A DNA stretch of 64,000 bases from Mycobacterium alsense (GTDB lineage: Bacteria; Actinomycetota; Actinomycetes; Mycobacteriales; Mycobacteriaceae), in the NCBI RefSeq assembly GCF_002086635.1, contig NZ_MVHD01000029.1:1-64000 (forward strand), read 5' to 3'. The position numbers and the translations under genes were made by a program. Within the stretch, counting starts at the first letter, position 1. Each line of letters begins with the position of its first letter. A model generated the notes under the pieces. That model had not been told where the DNA came from, searched no databases, and was given only the letters and a program-made list of their open reading frames with translations. Below, piece by piece: positions 52,456-63,991 of this stretch.

Positions 52456-53976
52456 GTGGCGGAAGAGAGTCGCGGGCAGCGAGGGTCGGGGTACGGCCTC
52501 GGGCTGTCGACCCGGACCCAGGTGACCGGCTACCAATTCCTGGCGCGCCGAACCGCGATGGCGCTGACCCGCTGGCGGGTCCGCATGGAGATCGAGCCGG
52601 GCCGGCGTCAAACCCTGGCCGTGGTGGCCTCGGTCTCCGCGGCGCTGGTGATCTGCCTGGGGGCGCTGCTCTGGTCGTTCCTGAGCCCGTCGGGTCAGAT
52701 CAACGAGTCCCCGATCATCGCCGACCGCGACTCCGGCGCCCTCTACGTCCGGGTGGGGGACAAGCTGTACCCGGCGCTGAACCTGGCCTCGGCCCGGCTG
52801 ATCACCGGGCGCCCGGACAACCCGCACCTGGTCCGGTCGAGCCAGATCGCGAACCTGCCGCGCGGGCCGCTGGTCGGCATCCCCGGCGCCCCCTCGAACT
52901 TCGCCCCGAAGACGCCCACCGCGTCATCCTGGCTGGTGTGCGACACGGTGGGCTCGACGGGGGTCGGCGCGCCGTCCGGGGTCACGGTGACGGTGATCGA
53001 CGGCACCCCCGACCTCAGCGGCCACCGACAGGTGCTCAACGGCTCGGACGCCGTGGTGCTGCGCTACGGCGACGACGCGTGGGTGGTCCGGCAGGGGCGC
53101 CGGTCGAAGATCGACGCCATGAACCGCTCGGTGCTGTTGCCGCTGGGTTTGACCCCCGAGCAGGTCAGCATGGCAAAGCCGATGAGCCGCGCCCTGTACG
53201 ACGCGCTGCCGGTGGGCCCGGAACTCGTGGTGCCGGAGATCCCGAACGCCGGTTCCCCGGCGGCGTTCCCGGGGGCGCCCGGCCCGGTGGGGACGGTGAT
53301 CGTCACCCCGCAAATCAGTGGCCCCCAACAGTATTCGCTGGTGCTGACCGACGGCGTGCAGACGCTGCCGCCGCTGGTGGCGCAGATCCTGCAGAACGCC
53401 GGCGGCCCCGGCTCCAGCACCAAACCGGTGACCGTGGAGCCGTCGGCGCTGGCGAAGATGCCGGTGGTCAACAAGCTGGACCTGTCGTCGTATCCCGACA
53501 ACCCGCTGAACGTGATGGACATCCGCGAGAACCCCGCGACCTGCTGGTGGTGGCAGAAGACGTCCGGCGAGAACCGGGCGCGCATCCAGGTCGTGTCCGG
53601 ATCCACCCTTCCCATCGCGGCCAAGGACCTGAGCAAGGTCGTGTCCCTGGTGAAGGCCGACACGACGGGCCGCGAGGCCGACCAGGTGTACTTCGCCCCC
53701 GACCACGCCAATTTCGTGGCCGTCACGGGCAACGACGCGGGCGCCAAGACGACGGAGTCGCTATGGTGGCTGACCGATGCGGGCGCCCGGTTCGGGGTGG
53801 ACGACACCCGTGAGGCCCGCGAGGCCCTCGGCCTGAAGACCACGCCAAGCCTGGCGCCGTGGGTGGCGCTGCGACTGCTGCCGCAAGGCCCGACACTGTC
53901 GCGTGCCGACGCCCTGGTGCAGCACGACACCTTGCCGATGGACATGTCCCCTGCAGAGTTGGTGGTACCCCGATGA
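52456..53976 (+). CDS. eccB5: ESX-5 type VII secretion core protein EccB5
   Basis: 506 residues, the length of M. tuberculosis Rv1782. A short cytoplasmic N-terminus is followed by one transmembrane helix (about 54-76, TLAVVASVSAALVICLGALL) and a large periplasmic domain containing repeated beta units and a conserved cysteine pair (WLVCDTV, PATCWWW). EccB forms the periplasmic part of the ESX membrane complex with EccC, EccD and EccE. GTG 52456. The stop overlaps eccC5 (ATGA). Confidence 0.97.
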   Translation: MAEESRGQRGSGYGLGLSTRTQVTGYQFLARRTAMALTRWRVRMEIEPGRRQTLAVVASVSAALVICLGALLWSFLSPSGQINESPIIADRDSGALYVRVGDKLYPALNLASARLITGRPDNPHLVRSSQIANLPRGPLVGIPGAPSNFAPKTPTASSWLVCDTVGSTGVGAPSGVTVTVIDGTPDLSGHRQVLNGSDAVVLRYGDDAWVVRQGRRSKIDAMNRSVLLPLGLTPEQVSMAKPMSRALYDALPVGPELVVPEIPNAGSPAAFPGAPGPVGTVIVTPQISGPQQYSLVLTDGVQTLPPLVAQILQNAGGPGSSTKPVTVEPSALAKMPVVNKLDLSSYPDNPLNVMDIRENPATCWWWQKTSGENRARIQVVSGSTLPIAAKDLSKVVSLVKADTTGREADQVYFAPDHANFVAVTGNDAGAKTTESLWWLTDAGARFGVDDTREAREALGLKTTPSLAPWVALRLLPQGPTLSRADALVQHDTLPMDMSPAELVVPR

Positions 53977-56900
53977 AACGTGGATTCGCCCGGCCCACAC
54001 CGGAAAAGCCACCGGTTATCAAGCCGGAGAACATCGTCCTGCCGACCCCGCTGAGCATCCCGCCACCGGAGGGCAAGCCGTGGTGGATTGTGGTGGTCGG
54101 CGTTTTGGTCATCGGTCTGCTGGGCGGCATGGTCGCAATGACGTTCGCCAGCGGCTCGCACGTGTTCGGCGGCGTCGGCTCCATTTTCCCGATCTTCATG
54201 GTCGGCGGAATGATGATGATGATGTTCGGCGGCCGGTTCGGCGGCCAGCAGCAGATGAGCCGGCCGAAGCTGGACGCGATGCGCGCCCAGTTCATGCTGA
54301 TGCTCGACATGCTGCGCGAGACGGCCCACGAGTCGGCCGACAGCATGGACGCCAACTACCGCTGGTTCCACCCGGAACCCACCACGCTGGCCGCGGCCGT
54401 CGGGTCGTCGCGGATGTGGGAGCGCCAGCCCGACGGCAAGGACCTCAACTTCGGGATCGTGCGCGTCGGCGTGGGCATGACGCGCCCCGAGGTGACCTGG
54501 GGTGAGCCCCAGAACATGCCCACCGACATCGAGCTCGAGCCGGTGACGGGCAAGGCGCTTCAGGAGTTCGGGCGCTACCAGAGCGTCGTCTACAACCTGC
54601 CCAAGATGATCTCGCTGCTGGTCGAGCCGTGGTACTCGCTGATCGGGGACCGCGAGCAGGTGCTGGGGCTGATGCGGGCGATCATCTGCCAGCTGGCGTT
54701 CTCCCACGGGCCCGACCACGTGCAGATGATCCTGGTCAGTTCCGACCTGGACGAATGGGATTGGGTCAAGTGGGTGCCGCACTTCGGCGACCCGCGCCGC
54801 CAGGACGCGGCGGGCAACGCGCGGATGGTCTACAGCTCGGTGCGTGAGTTCGCCGCCGAGCAAGCCGAATTGTTCGCCGGCCGTGGGTCTTTCACGCCGC
54901 GGCATGCCAGTTCGTCGGCGCAGACCCCGACGCCGCACACGGTGATCATCGCCGACATCAGCGATCAGCAGTGGGAGTTCGTGATCAGCGCCGAGGGCAT
55001 CGACGGCGTGACGTTCTTCGACCTGACCGGCTCGTCGATGTGGTCGGCCGTTCCGGAGCGGACGCTGCGGTTCGACGACCTCGGCGTCATCGAGGCGCTG
55101 CCGCGCGACCGCGACACCTGGATGGTGATCGACGAGAAGCCGTGGTTCTTCGCCCTCACCGACCACCTCAGCGTCGCGGAGGCCGAGGAGTTCGCGCAGA
55201 AGCTGGCGCGCTGGCGGCTGGCCGAGGCGTACGAGGAGATCGGCCAGCGAGTGGCCCACATCGGCGCCCGGGACATCATGGCGTACTACGGGATCGACGA
55301 CCCGGCCAACATCGACTTCGACTCGCTGTGGGGCAGCCGCACCGACGCGATGGGCCGCTCGCGGCTGCGGGCGCCGTTCGGGAACCGCTCCGACAACGGC
55401 GAGCTGCTGTTCTTGGACATGAAGTCGCTGGACGAGGGCGGCGACGGCCCGCACGGGGTCATGTCGGGCACCACCGGCTCGGGTAAGTCGACGCTGGTGC
55501 GCACCGTGATCGAATCGCTGATGCTCGGCCACCCGCCGGAGGAGCTGCAGTTCGTCCTGGCCGACCTCAAGGGTGGCTCGGCGGTCAAGCCGTTCGCCGG
55601 GGTGCCGCACGTGTCGCGCATCATCACCGACCTGGAAGAGGACCAGGCGCTGATGGAGCGCTTTCTGGACGCGCTGTGGGGCGAGATCGCCCGCCGCAAG
55701 GCGATCTGCGACAACGCCGGGGTCGACGACGCCAAGGAATACAACAGCGTGCGCTCCCGGATGCGGGCCCGCGGCCAGGACCTGCCGCCGCTGCCGATGC
55801 TCGTGGTCGTCATCGACGAGTTCTACGAGTGGTTCCGCATCATGCCGACCGCCGTCGACGTGCTCGACTCGATCGGGCGCCAGGGCCGCGCGTACTGGAT
55901 CCACCTGATGATGGCGTCGCAGACGATCGAGAGCCGCGCCGAAAAGCTCATGGAGAACATGGGTTATCGCTTGGTGCTCAAGGCGCGCACCGCCGGGGCC
56001 GCGCAGGCCGCGGGCGTGCCGAACGCGGTGAACCTGCCCGCCCAGGCCGGCCTGGGCTACTTCCGTCGCAGCCTCGAGGACATCGTCCGGTTCCAGGCCG
56101 AGTTCCTGTGGCGCGACTACATCTCCCGGGGATCCTCCATCGACGGCGAGGAAGCGCCCGCGCTGGTGCACAGCATCGATTACGTTCGCCCGCAACTGTT
56201 TACCAACTCGTTCACCCCGCTCGAGGTCAGCGTCGGCGGCCCGCAGCTGGAGTCGGCGCGCACCAACGGCTCCAACGGCGAGGTGCTCGAGGTGATCGAG
56301 GCCGAAGAGGACGACGAAGGGGTACGGACACCCAAGGTCGGCACGGTGATCATCGATCAGCTGCGCAGGATCGATTTCGAGCCGTACCGGTTGTGGCAGC
56401 CGCCGCTGAACGAACCCGTCGCCGTCGACGAGCTCGTCAACCGGTTCCTCGGCCACTCCTGGCAGCAGGACTACGGCAGCGCGCAGAACCTGATCTTCCC
56501 GATCGGGATCATCGACCGCCCGTTCAAGCACGACCAGCCGCCGTGGACGGTCGACACGTCGGGCCCCGGCGCCAACGTCCTGATCCTCGGGGCCGGCGGA
56601 TCGGGCAAGACCACGGCCCTGCAGACGCTGATCTGCTCGGCCGCGCTGACCCACACGCCGGAGCAGGTGCAGTTCTACTGCCTGGCCTACAGCGGCACCG
56701 CCCTGACCACCGTCGCCCGGCTGCCCCATGTGGGCGAGGTGGCCGGTCCGACCGACCCCTACGGCGTGCGCCGCACCGTGGCCGAACTGCTGGCGCTGGT
56801 GCGCGAGCGCAAGCGCAGCTTCCTCGAATACGGCATCGCCTCGATGGAGGTGTTCCGGCGCCGCAAGTTCGCCGGCGAGGCCGGTCCGGTGCCCAACGAC

Positions 56901-58139
56901 GGATTCGGCGACGTCTACCTGGTGATCGACAACTACCGGGCGCTGGCCGAGGAGAACGAGGTCCTGATCGAGCAGGTGAACCTGATCATCAACCAGGGCC
57001 CCTCGTTCGGCGTGCACGTGATCGTTTCCGCCGACCGCGAATCGGAGCTGCGGCCGCCGGTGCGCAGCGGCTTCGGTTGCCGCGTCGAGCTGCGCCTGGC
57101 CGCGGTGGAAGACGCCAAGCTGGTGCGCTCCCGGTTCGCCAAGGAAGTCCCGGTCAAGCCGGGGCGTGGCATGGTCGCGGTCAACTACGTCCGCCTGGAT
57201 GCCGACCCGCAGGCCGGCCTGCACACGCTGGTGGCCCGTCCCGCGCTGGGCAGCACACCCGGCAACGTGTTCGCCTCGGACAGCATCGTGGAGGCGGTCA
57301 GCCGGCTCGCGAGCGGCCAGGCACCGCCGATCCGCCGGCTGCCCGCGCGGTTCGGCGTGGAGCAGGTGCGCGAGCTGGCCGCGCGCGACACCCGCCAGGG
57401 CGTCGGTGCCGGCGGAATCGCCTGGGCCATATCGGAATTGGACCTGGCACCGGTCTACCTGAATTTCGCCGAGAACGCGCACCTGATGGTGACGGGCCGC
57501 CGCGAGTGCGGGCGGACCACCACGCTGGCGACCATCATGTCCGAGATCGGCCGCCTCTACGCGCCCGGTGCCAGCGTCGCGCCGCCCCCGCCGGCCGGGC
57601 GCCCGTCGGCCCAGGTGTGGCTGGTCGACCCCCGCCGTCAGCTGCTGACCGTGCTGGGCCCGGAGTACGTCGAGAAGTTCGCCTACAACCTCGACGGGGT
57701 GCAGGCGATGATGGACGGCCTGTCCGCCCTGCTGGCCAGCCGCGAGCCACCGCCCGGGCTGTCGGCGGAGGAGTTGCTGTCGCACTCCTGGTGGAGCGGC
57801 CCGGAGATCTTCCTGATCGTCGACGACATCCAGCAGATGCCGGCCGGTTTCGACTCGCCGCTGCACAAGGCCGCCGCCTGGGTCACCCGGGCCTCCGACG
57901 TGGGCCTGCACGTGATCGTCACCCGCACCTTCGGTGGCTGGTCCTCGGCGGGCAGCGACCCCATGCTGCGGGCGCTGCACCAGGCCAACGCGCCGCTGCT
58001 GGTGATGGACGCCGACCCCGACGAGGGCTTCATCCGCGGCAAGATGAAGGGTGGCCCGCTGCCCCGCGGCCGGGGCCTGCTGATGGCCGAGGACACCGGC
58101 GTCTTCGTCCAGGTGGCGGCCACCGAGTTCCGCAAGTAG
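53973..58139 (+). CDS. eccC5: ESX-5 type VII secretion FtsK/SpoIIIE ATPase EccC5
   Basis: 1388 residues, one continuous gene. Two transmembrane helices (about 36-58 and 70-88) are followed by three FtsK-like ATPase domains. P-loops are GTTGSGKST (499-507), GAGGSGKTT (873-881) and GRRECGRTT (1175-1183), where the third has Arg in place of the catalytic Lys, as in known EccC5. Domain 1 Walker B is VVVIDEFYEW. It recognises PE/PPE and Esx substrates and drives their export. The ATG at 53973 is fixed by the overlap with eccB5. Confidence 0.97.
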   Translation: MKRGFARPTPEKPPVIKPENIVLPTPLSIPPPEGKPWWIVVVGVLVIGLLGGMVAMTFASGSHVFGGVGSIFPIFMVGGMMMMMFGGRFGGQQQMSRPKLDAMRAQFMLMLDMLRETAHESADSMDANYRWFHPEPTTLAAAVGSSRMWERQPDGKDLNFGIVRVGVGMTRPEVTWGEPQNMPTDIELEPVTGKALQEFGRYQSVVYNLPKMISLLVEPWYSLIGDREQVLGLMRAIICQLAFSHGPDHVQMILVSSDLDEWDWVKWVPHFGDPRRQDAAGNARMVYSSVREFAAEQAELFAGRGSFTPRHASSSAQTPTPHTVIIADISDQQWEFVISAEGIDGVTFFDLTGSSMWSAVPERTLRFDDLGVIEALPRDRDTWMVIDEKPWFFALTDHLSVAEAEEFAQKLARWRLAEAYEEIGQRVAHIGARDIMAYYGIDDPANIDFDSLWGSRTDAMGRSRLRAPFGNRSDNGELLFLDMKSLDEGGDGPHGVMSGTTGSGKSTLVRTVIESLMLGHPPEELQFVLADLKGGSAVKPFAGVPHVSRIITDLEEDQALMERFLDALWGEIARRKAICDNAGVDDAKEYNSVRSRMRARGQDLPPLPMLVVVIDEFYEWFRIMPTAVDVLDSIGRQGRAYWIHLMMASQTIESRAEKLMENMGYRLVLKARTAGAAQAAGVPNAVNLPAQAGLGYFRRSLEDIVRFQAEFLWRDYISRGSSIDGEEAPALVHSIDYVRPQLFTNSFTPLEVSVGGPQLESARTNGSNGEVLEVIEAEEDDEGVRTPKVGTVIIDQLRRIDFEPYRLWQPPLNEPVAVDELVNRFLGHSWQQDYGSAQNLIFPIGIIDRPFKHDQPPWTVDTSGPGANVLILGAGGSGKTTALQTLICSAALTHTPEQVQFYCLAYSGTALTTVARLPHVGEVAGPTDPYGVRRTVAELLALVRERKRSFLEYGIASMEVFRRRKFAGEAGPVPNDGFGDVYLVIDNYRALAEENEVLIEQVNLIINQGPSFGVHVIVSADRESELRPPVRSGFGCRVELRLAAVEDAKLVRSRFAKEVPVKPGRGMVAVNYVRLDADPQAGLHTLVARPALGSTPGNVFASDSIVEAVSRLASGQAPPIRRLPARFGVEQVRELAARDTRQGVGAGGIAWAISELDLAPVYLNFAENAHLMVTGRRECGRTTTLATIMSEIGRLYAPGASVAPPPPAGRPSAQVWLVDPRRQLLTVLGPEYVEKFAYNLDGVQAMMDGLSALLASREPPPGLSAEELLSHSWWSGPEIFLIVDDIQQMPAGFDSPLHKAAAWVTRASDVGLHVIVTRTFGGWSSAGSDPMLRALHQANAPLLVMDADPDEGFIRGKMKGGPLPRGRGLLMAEDTGVFVQVAATEFRK

Positions 58140-58147
58140 GGCGTGCC

Positions 58148-60224
<2,077 letters not shown>

Positions 60225-60643
60225 CGGCCCGCCCGGGGGCGACCCGTTGGCAAACTGCACGTGAACACTGGCGGTCGCTAGTGAACGGCGGCTGACCGGG
60301 AATGAACATTCGTTTGCCAGTTGTCGACACTTGGCCTTGCGGTTCGGCGTGTCCGCCGCAACCAGCTAATGTCGCTTTCGAGCGGCAGTTCAGGCACCAA
60401 CGAGCTGTCGCTCGGTTGCTAACAGCGGGGTAGACGAGGCAAATTTGCGCATTTCGATCCTGACCGGACGGCCAAGAATCACGGCGGCGCGGAGCTTCTC
60501 CCGGCCGCTCGGGCCGGGGCGCCAATCGTGTTCGATCCCCGCGAATGGGTTTGCTGGTCCCCAGCGATGTGACCGCACCCACCATGCTTTTGCCCCGCAC
60601 GACGCGATTGCCCACGCAATCACGGCCACATGAGGAGGACACG
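60225..60643. promoter_or_regulatory. Intergenic region before the PPE/PE block with phased TGAAC repeats
   Basis: TGAAC occurs at 60262, 60282 and 60303, spaced 20 and 21 bp, all in one direction. The last is part of GAATG-aa-CATTC. A TGAACATTCG decamer at 60303-60312 recurs at 63890-63899 before the next PE gene. About 330 bp separate the motif from the PPE start. Confidence 0.45.
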
Positions 60644-61903
60644 GTGTTCGACTTCGGAGCGCTAGCGCCCGAAATCAATTCCGGTCGTATCTATGCGGGC
60701 CCCGGGGCCGAGTCGATCATGGTTGCCGCGACGGCCTGGGACGAGCTCGCGGCGGAGCTGGCGACGGCGGCCAGCAGCTACAACTCGGTGCTGACGGAGC
60801 TCACCGGCGCCCCCTGGATGGGGCCCTCGTCGAAGGCGATGGTGTCGGCGGTCGCGCCCTACGTGAGCTGGCTCGGCGCGGCGGCCGGGCTGGCCGAGGA
60901 GAGCGCCAGTCAGGCGCGCGCGGCCGCCGCCGCGTTCGAGACGGCCTTCGCGATGACCGTCCCGCCACCGGTGATCGCGGCCAACCGGCTGTTGCTGATG
61001 ACGCTGGTCGCCACCAATTTCTTCGGGCAGAACACGCCGGCGATCATGGCCACCGAAGCCCAGTACATGGAGATGTGGGCGCAGGACGCGACCGCCATGT
61101 ACGGCTACGCGGCCGCGTCGGCGACCGCCGCGCAGCTGACCCCGTATCAACCGCCACCGAACACGACGGCGCCGGAGGGGGTCGCCGGCCAGGGCGCCGC
61201 CGTCGCCCAGGCCATCGCCGAACCGGCCGGCAGTTCCGGGCAGACCGCGGCGGCCACCGTCACCCAGCTCGTCCCGGCGGCCACGGTTCCCCAAGCGCTG
61301 CAACAACTTTCGACCGGGGTGTCGTCGACGTGGCCGTTCTCCATGATCGAAGGCCAGATCAAGGATTTCCTGACCTACGGGCTGCCCACCCCGTCCAACA
61401 ACTGGCTGGGGCTGGCGCCCAATCTGTACACCCCGATCCTGAAAAACACCCTGCAGGCCTACTTCGGGGTGGGCATGGGGCAGTTCGGCGTATCGATCGG
61501 GCAGCAGCTGACGTTCGGTACCGGCACCACGGCCGGTGCGGGCGGTGCCTGGTACCCGACACCGCAATTCGCCGGCCTGCACCTGGGCACCGTGGGCGGC
61601 GGGGGGGCCGCCGCCGGCGCCCACACCTCCTCGGCGGTATCGGCGGGCGCGGGCCAGGCCGGCAAGGTCGGGCTGCTGTCGGTCCCCGCGAACTGGACGA
61701 CGCCGACCTCGGAGGCGGGCGTGACCCTCGCGGCGGCCGAGGAGACTCCCGCTCCCGCCAGGGCCGCCGGGGCCGCGCCGGGCAACACCATCCTGCGGGG
61801 CGTGCCTCCCGGCGGCGTGGGCCGCCGCACCGCGGGCTACGGCTTCACCAACAAATACGGGTTCCGCTACAGCGTGCTGACGCGCCCGCCGTCGGCCGGA
61901 TGA
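60644..61903 (+). CDS. ESX-5-locus PPE protein, PPE-SVP subgroup (PPE25 position)
   Basis: 419 residues. The start VFDFGALAPEINSGRIYAG has Ala-Pro-Glu in place of Pro-Pro-Glu. The PPE domain (about 1-175) includes WMGPSSKAM. The C-terminal part has the SVP motif GLLSVPANWTTP. It ends with GYGFTNKYGFRYSVLTRPPSAG, a common ESX-5 PPE tail. GTG 60644 is fixed by GAGGAGG. It is exported by ESX-5, probably paired with the PE protein encoded 62 bp downstream. Confidence 0.93.
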   Translation: MFDFGALAPEINSGRIYAGPGAESIMVAATAWDELAAELATAASSYNSVLTELTGAPWMGPSSKAMVSAVAPYVSWLGAAAGLAEESASQARAAAAAFETAFAMTVPPPVIAANRLLLMTLVATNFFGQNTPAIMATEAQYMEMWAQDATAMYGYAAASATAAQLTPYQPPPNTTAPEGVAGQGAAVAQAIAEPAGSSGQTAAATVTQLVPAATVPQALQQLSTGVSSTWPFSMIEGQIKDFLTYGLPTPSNNWLGLAPNLYTPILKNTLQAYFGVGMGQFGVSIGQQLTFGTGTTAGAGGAWYPTPQFAGLHLGTVGGGGAAAGAHTSSAVSAGAGQAGKVGLLSVPANWTTPTSEAGVTLAAAEETPAPARAAGAAPGNTILRGVPPGGVGRRTAGYGFTNKYGFRYSVLTRPPSAG

Positions 61904-61965
61904 CGGGAGGCGACCTGCAGTGACCGAAACGAACCACCGAGCCTGAAAGTCGAGGAGGAGATCAC

Positions 61966-62265
61966 ATGTCGTTTGTGACAACGCAGCCCGAAGCGCTGGC
62001 CGCGGCGGCGGGCAGTCTGCAGGGCATCGGCTCGGCGCTGAGCGCCCAGAACGCCGCGGCGGCGGCGCCCACGACGGGGGTGGTGCCGGCGGCCGCCGAC
62101 GAGGTGTCGGCGCTGACGGCGGCGCAGTTCGCCGCGCACGCCCAGATGTATCAGGCCGTCAGCGCGCAGGCGGCGGCAATCCACGAGACGTTCGTCAACA
62201 CCCTGGGCATCAGCTCCGGGTCGTACGCGGCGACCGAGGCGGCCAACGCGGCCGCAGCAGGCTAG
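61966..62265 (+). CDS. PE family protein (PE18 position)
   Basis: 99 residues, a complete single PE domain. It starts MSFVTTQPEAL with Pro-Glu at 8-9, forms two helices, and carries the YxxxD/E export motif (YAATE, near the C-terminus). It has no extra C-terminal domain. GAGGAG upstream. It pairs with the PPE protein encoded 10 bp downstream, and the pair is exported by ESX-5. Confidence 0.96.
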   Translation: MSFVTTQPEALAAAAGSLQGIGSALSAQNAAAAAPTTGVVPAAADEVSALTAAQFAAHAQMYQAVSAQAAAIHETFVNTLGISSGSYAATEAANAAAAG

Positions 62266-62275
62266 GAGGCCAGAA

Positions 62276-63499
62276 ATGACAATCGATTTGGGTGCGCTGC
62301 CCCCGGAGGTCACCTCCGCGCAGATCTATGCGGGGCCGGGGTCGTCGTCGCTGATGGCGGCGGCGTCGGCGTGGAACAGCATTGCCGCCGAACTGAATTC
62401 GGCCGCGCTGGCCTACGACAAGCTCATCACCTCGCTGGCCAGTGAGGAGTGGCTGGGGCCGGCCTCGGCGTCGATGGCCGCGGCGGTGCAGCCATACATG
62501 ACGTGGATGACCAGCACCGCGGCGCAGGCCGAGGAGGCGGCCATCCAGGCCCAATCGGCCGCGGCGGCCTACGAAACCGTGCTCGCCTCGGTGACGCCGC
62601 CGCCGCTGATCGCCGCCAACCGCGCCGAATTGTCCCAGGCGATGGCGACCAATGTGCTGGGCCAGAACAACGGCGTCATCGCCCAGCTGGAGGCGCAATA
62701 CGGCGAGTTTTGGGCGCAGAACGCCGCGGCGTTGTACAGCTACGCCGGCCAGTCGGCGGCGGCGACCAAGGTGACGCCGTACCAAAGCGCCCCGACGATC
62801 ACCAACCAGGCCGGCACGGGGACCCAGACCGCCGCGGTCGCCGCGGCCCAGGCCGCCCCGGCGGCGTCGGCCCAGCAGAGCCTGCAGGGTGTCCTCACCC
62901 AAATCCAAAGCCAGCTGGGCCAACTGGCCTCCCCGAGCGGGACACAGTCGCTCGTCTCGCAGGCCCAGTCGACCAACCCGTTGCAGGAACTGTGGTTCCT
63001 CGCCACCGGCAACACGACGCTGCCCACCAACTTCGGGGCGCTGGCCAACGGCTATACGCCGTACGCGGGGTTGCTCTACAACACGGAGGGTCTGCCCTAC
63101 TTCAGCATCGGCATGGGCAACAACTTCGTTCAGGTCGCCAAGAGCCTCGGGCTCATCAGCGCGCCCGCGGCCGCGGCCGCGGCGTCCGTGCCCAAGGGCC
63201 TGCCCAGCCTGGGCGGCCTGCTGGGCGGCGGCGCGGGCGCCACCGCGCACCTCGGCAGCGCGACCTCGATCGGCAAGTTGTCGGTGCCGGCCGCGTGGGC
63301 GGGGGCCGCTCCCGCGGCGGCGCCGCATGCCGCCATCCCGGTGAGCAGCATCAGCGCGGCGCCGGAGGCCGCGGCGGGACCCGGAAACCTGTTGGGCGGC
63401 TTGCCGCTGGCCGGCGCGGGCGCCGGCGGGTCCAGCGGCGCCGGACCGCGGTACGGGTTCCGGCCCACCGTGATGGCGCGGCCACCCCTCGGCGGCTAG
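62276..63499 (+). CDS. ESX-5-locus PPE protein, PPE-SVP subgroup (PPE26/27 position)
   Basis: 407 residues starting MTIDLGALPPEVTSAQIYAG, with Pro-Pro-Glu at 9-11. The PPE domain (about 1-178) includes EWLGPAS. The C-terminal region has GKLSVPAAWAGA (SVP motif) and ends GPRYGFRPTVMARPPLGG. TAGGAGGCC directly upstream sets the ATG. Partner of the preceding PE protein. Confidence 0.95.
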   Translation: MTIDLGALPPEVTSAQIYAGPGSSSLMAAASAWNSIAAELNSAALAYDKLITSLASEEWLGPASASMAAAVQPYMTWMTSTAAQAEEAAIQAQSAAAAYETVLASVTPPPLIAANRAELSQAMATNVLGQNNGVIAQLEAQYGEFWAQNAAALYSYAGQSAAATKVTPYQSAPTITNQAGTGTQTAAVAAAQAAPAASAQQSLQGVLTQIQSQLGQLASPSGTQSLVSQAQSTNPLQELWFLATGNTTLPTNFGALANGYTPYAGLLYNTEGLPYFSIGMGNNFVQVAKSLGLISAPAAAAAASVPKGLPSLGGLLGGGAGATAHLGSATSIGKLSVPAAWAGAAPAAAPHAAIPVSSISAAPEAAAGPGNLLGGLPLAGAGAGGSSGAGPRYGFRPTVMARPPLGG

Positions 63500-63991
63500 C
63501 GGGACGGCGGCCCGCGACCCCGATGGACACCCGCGAACGCCTTACCCGCGTCCGGATTTCTCCGCCGCGGCGAGGGTCGGCGCCCGTCGACCGGACACCT
63601 CGCGCGGCCACCGGTGTGGGTGGCGGGCGCGCCGCCTCCGAACGGCGCCCGCGGGCGGCGGCTTGCGGTCGCGTGGGTCCGCCCAGCGAGCGCGCGTTCT
63701 CGCATTTGCTCCCACGCGTTTTCGCCCGCCCGGTGCTATCCTCCATACGTGCTGGCCAGCAGGCTTGCCAAGGGCGCTCCGCCCGGTTCGCCTCGACGGT
63801 TTGCTGTGACGGTCCTGTGAAGGCCAGCGGTAGGGGGCCCGACGCTGTTAGTGTGTCGTTACCAAAAGTGAATTCCCCGTGCCGTCCAGTGAACATTCGC
63901 TAACGAGCGGCTCGGGCCCAGCTTGAAACGGACGTTGTCATCTACTCTCGTGCACGAAGTGGTGCCAGAGACGACCTAGGAGGGAAATGTT
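63500..63991. promoter_or_regulatory. Intergenic region before the next PE gene with 21-bp-phased GTGAA elements
   Basis: GTGAA at 63868 and GTGAACATTCG at 63889-63899 are 21 bp apart, like those upstream of the first PPE gene. A strong AGGAGGGAAA ribosome binding site precedes the PE start. No gene is seen in the 490 bp. Confidence 0.45.

Noticed and set aside
57495..57521. Third eccC5 P-loop lacking Lys as a damaging mutation
   Set aside because: Arg at this place is usual for the third ATPase domain of EccC5 proteins.
53064..57980. 1638-codon minus-strand frame opposite eccB5/eccC5
   Set aside because: Antisense shadow of well-conserved ESX-5 genes; composition is biased and no domain is visible.
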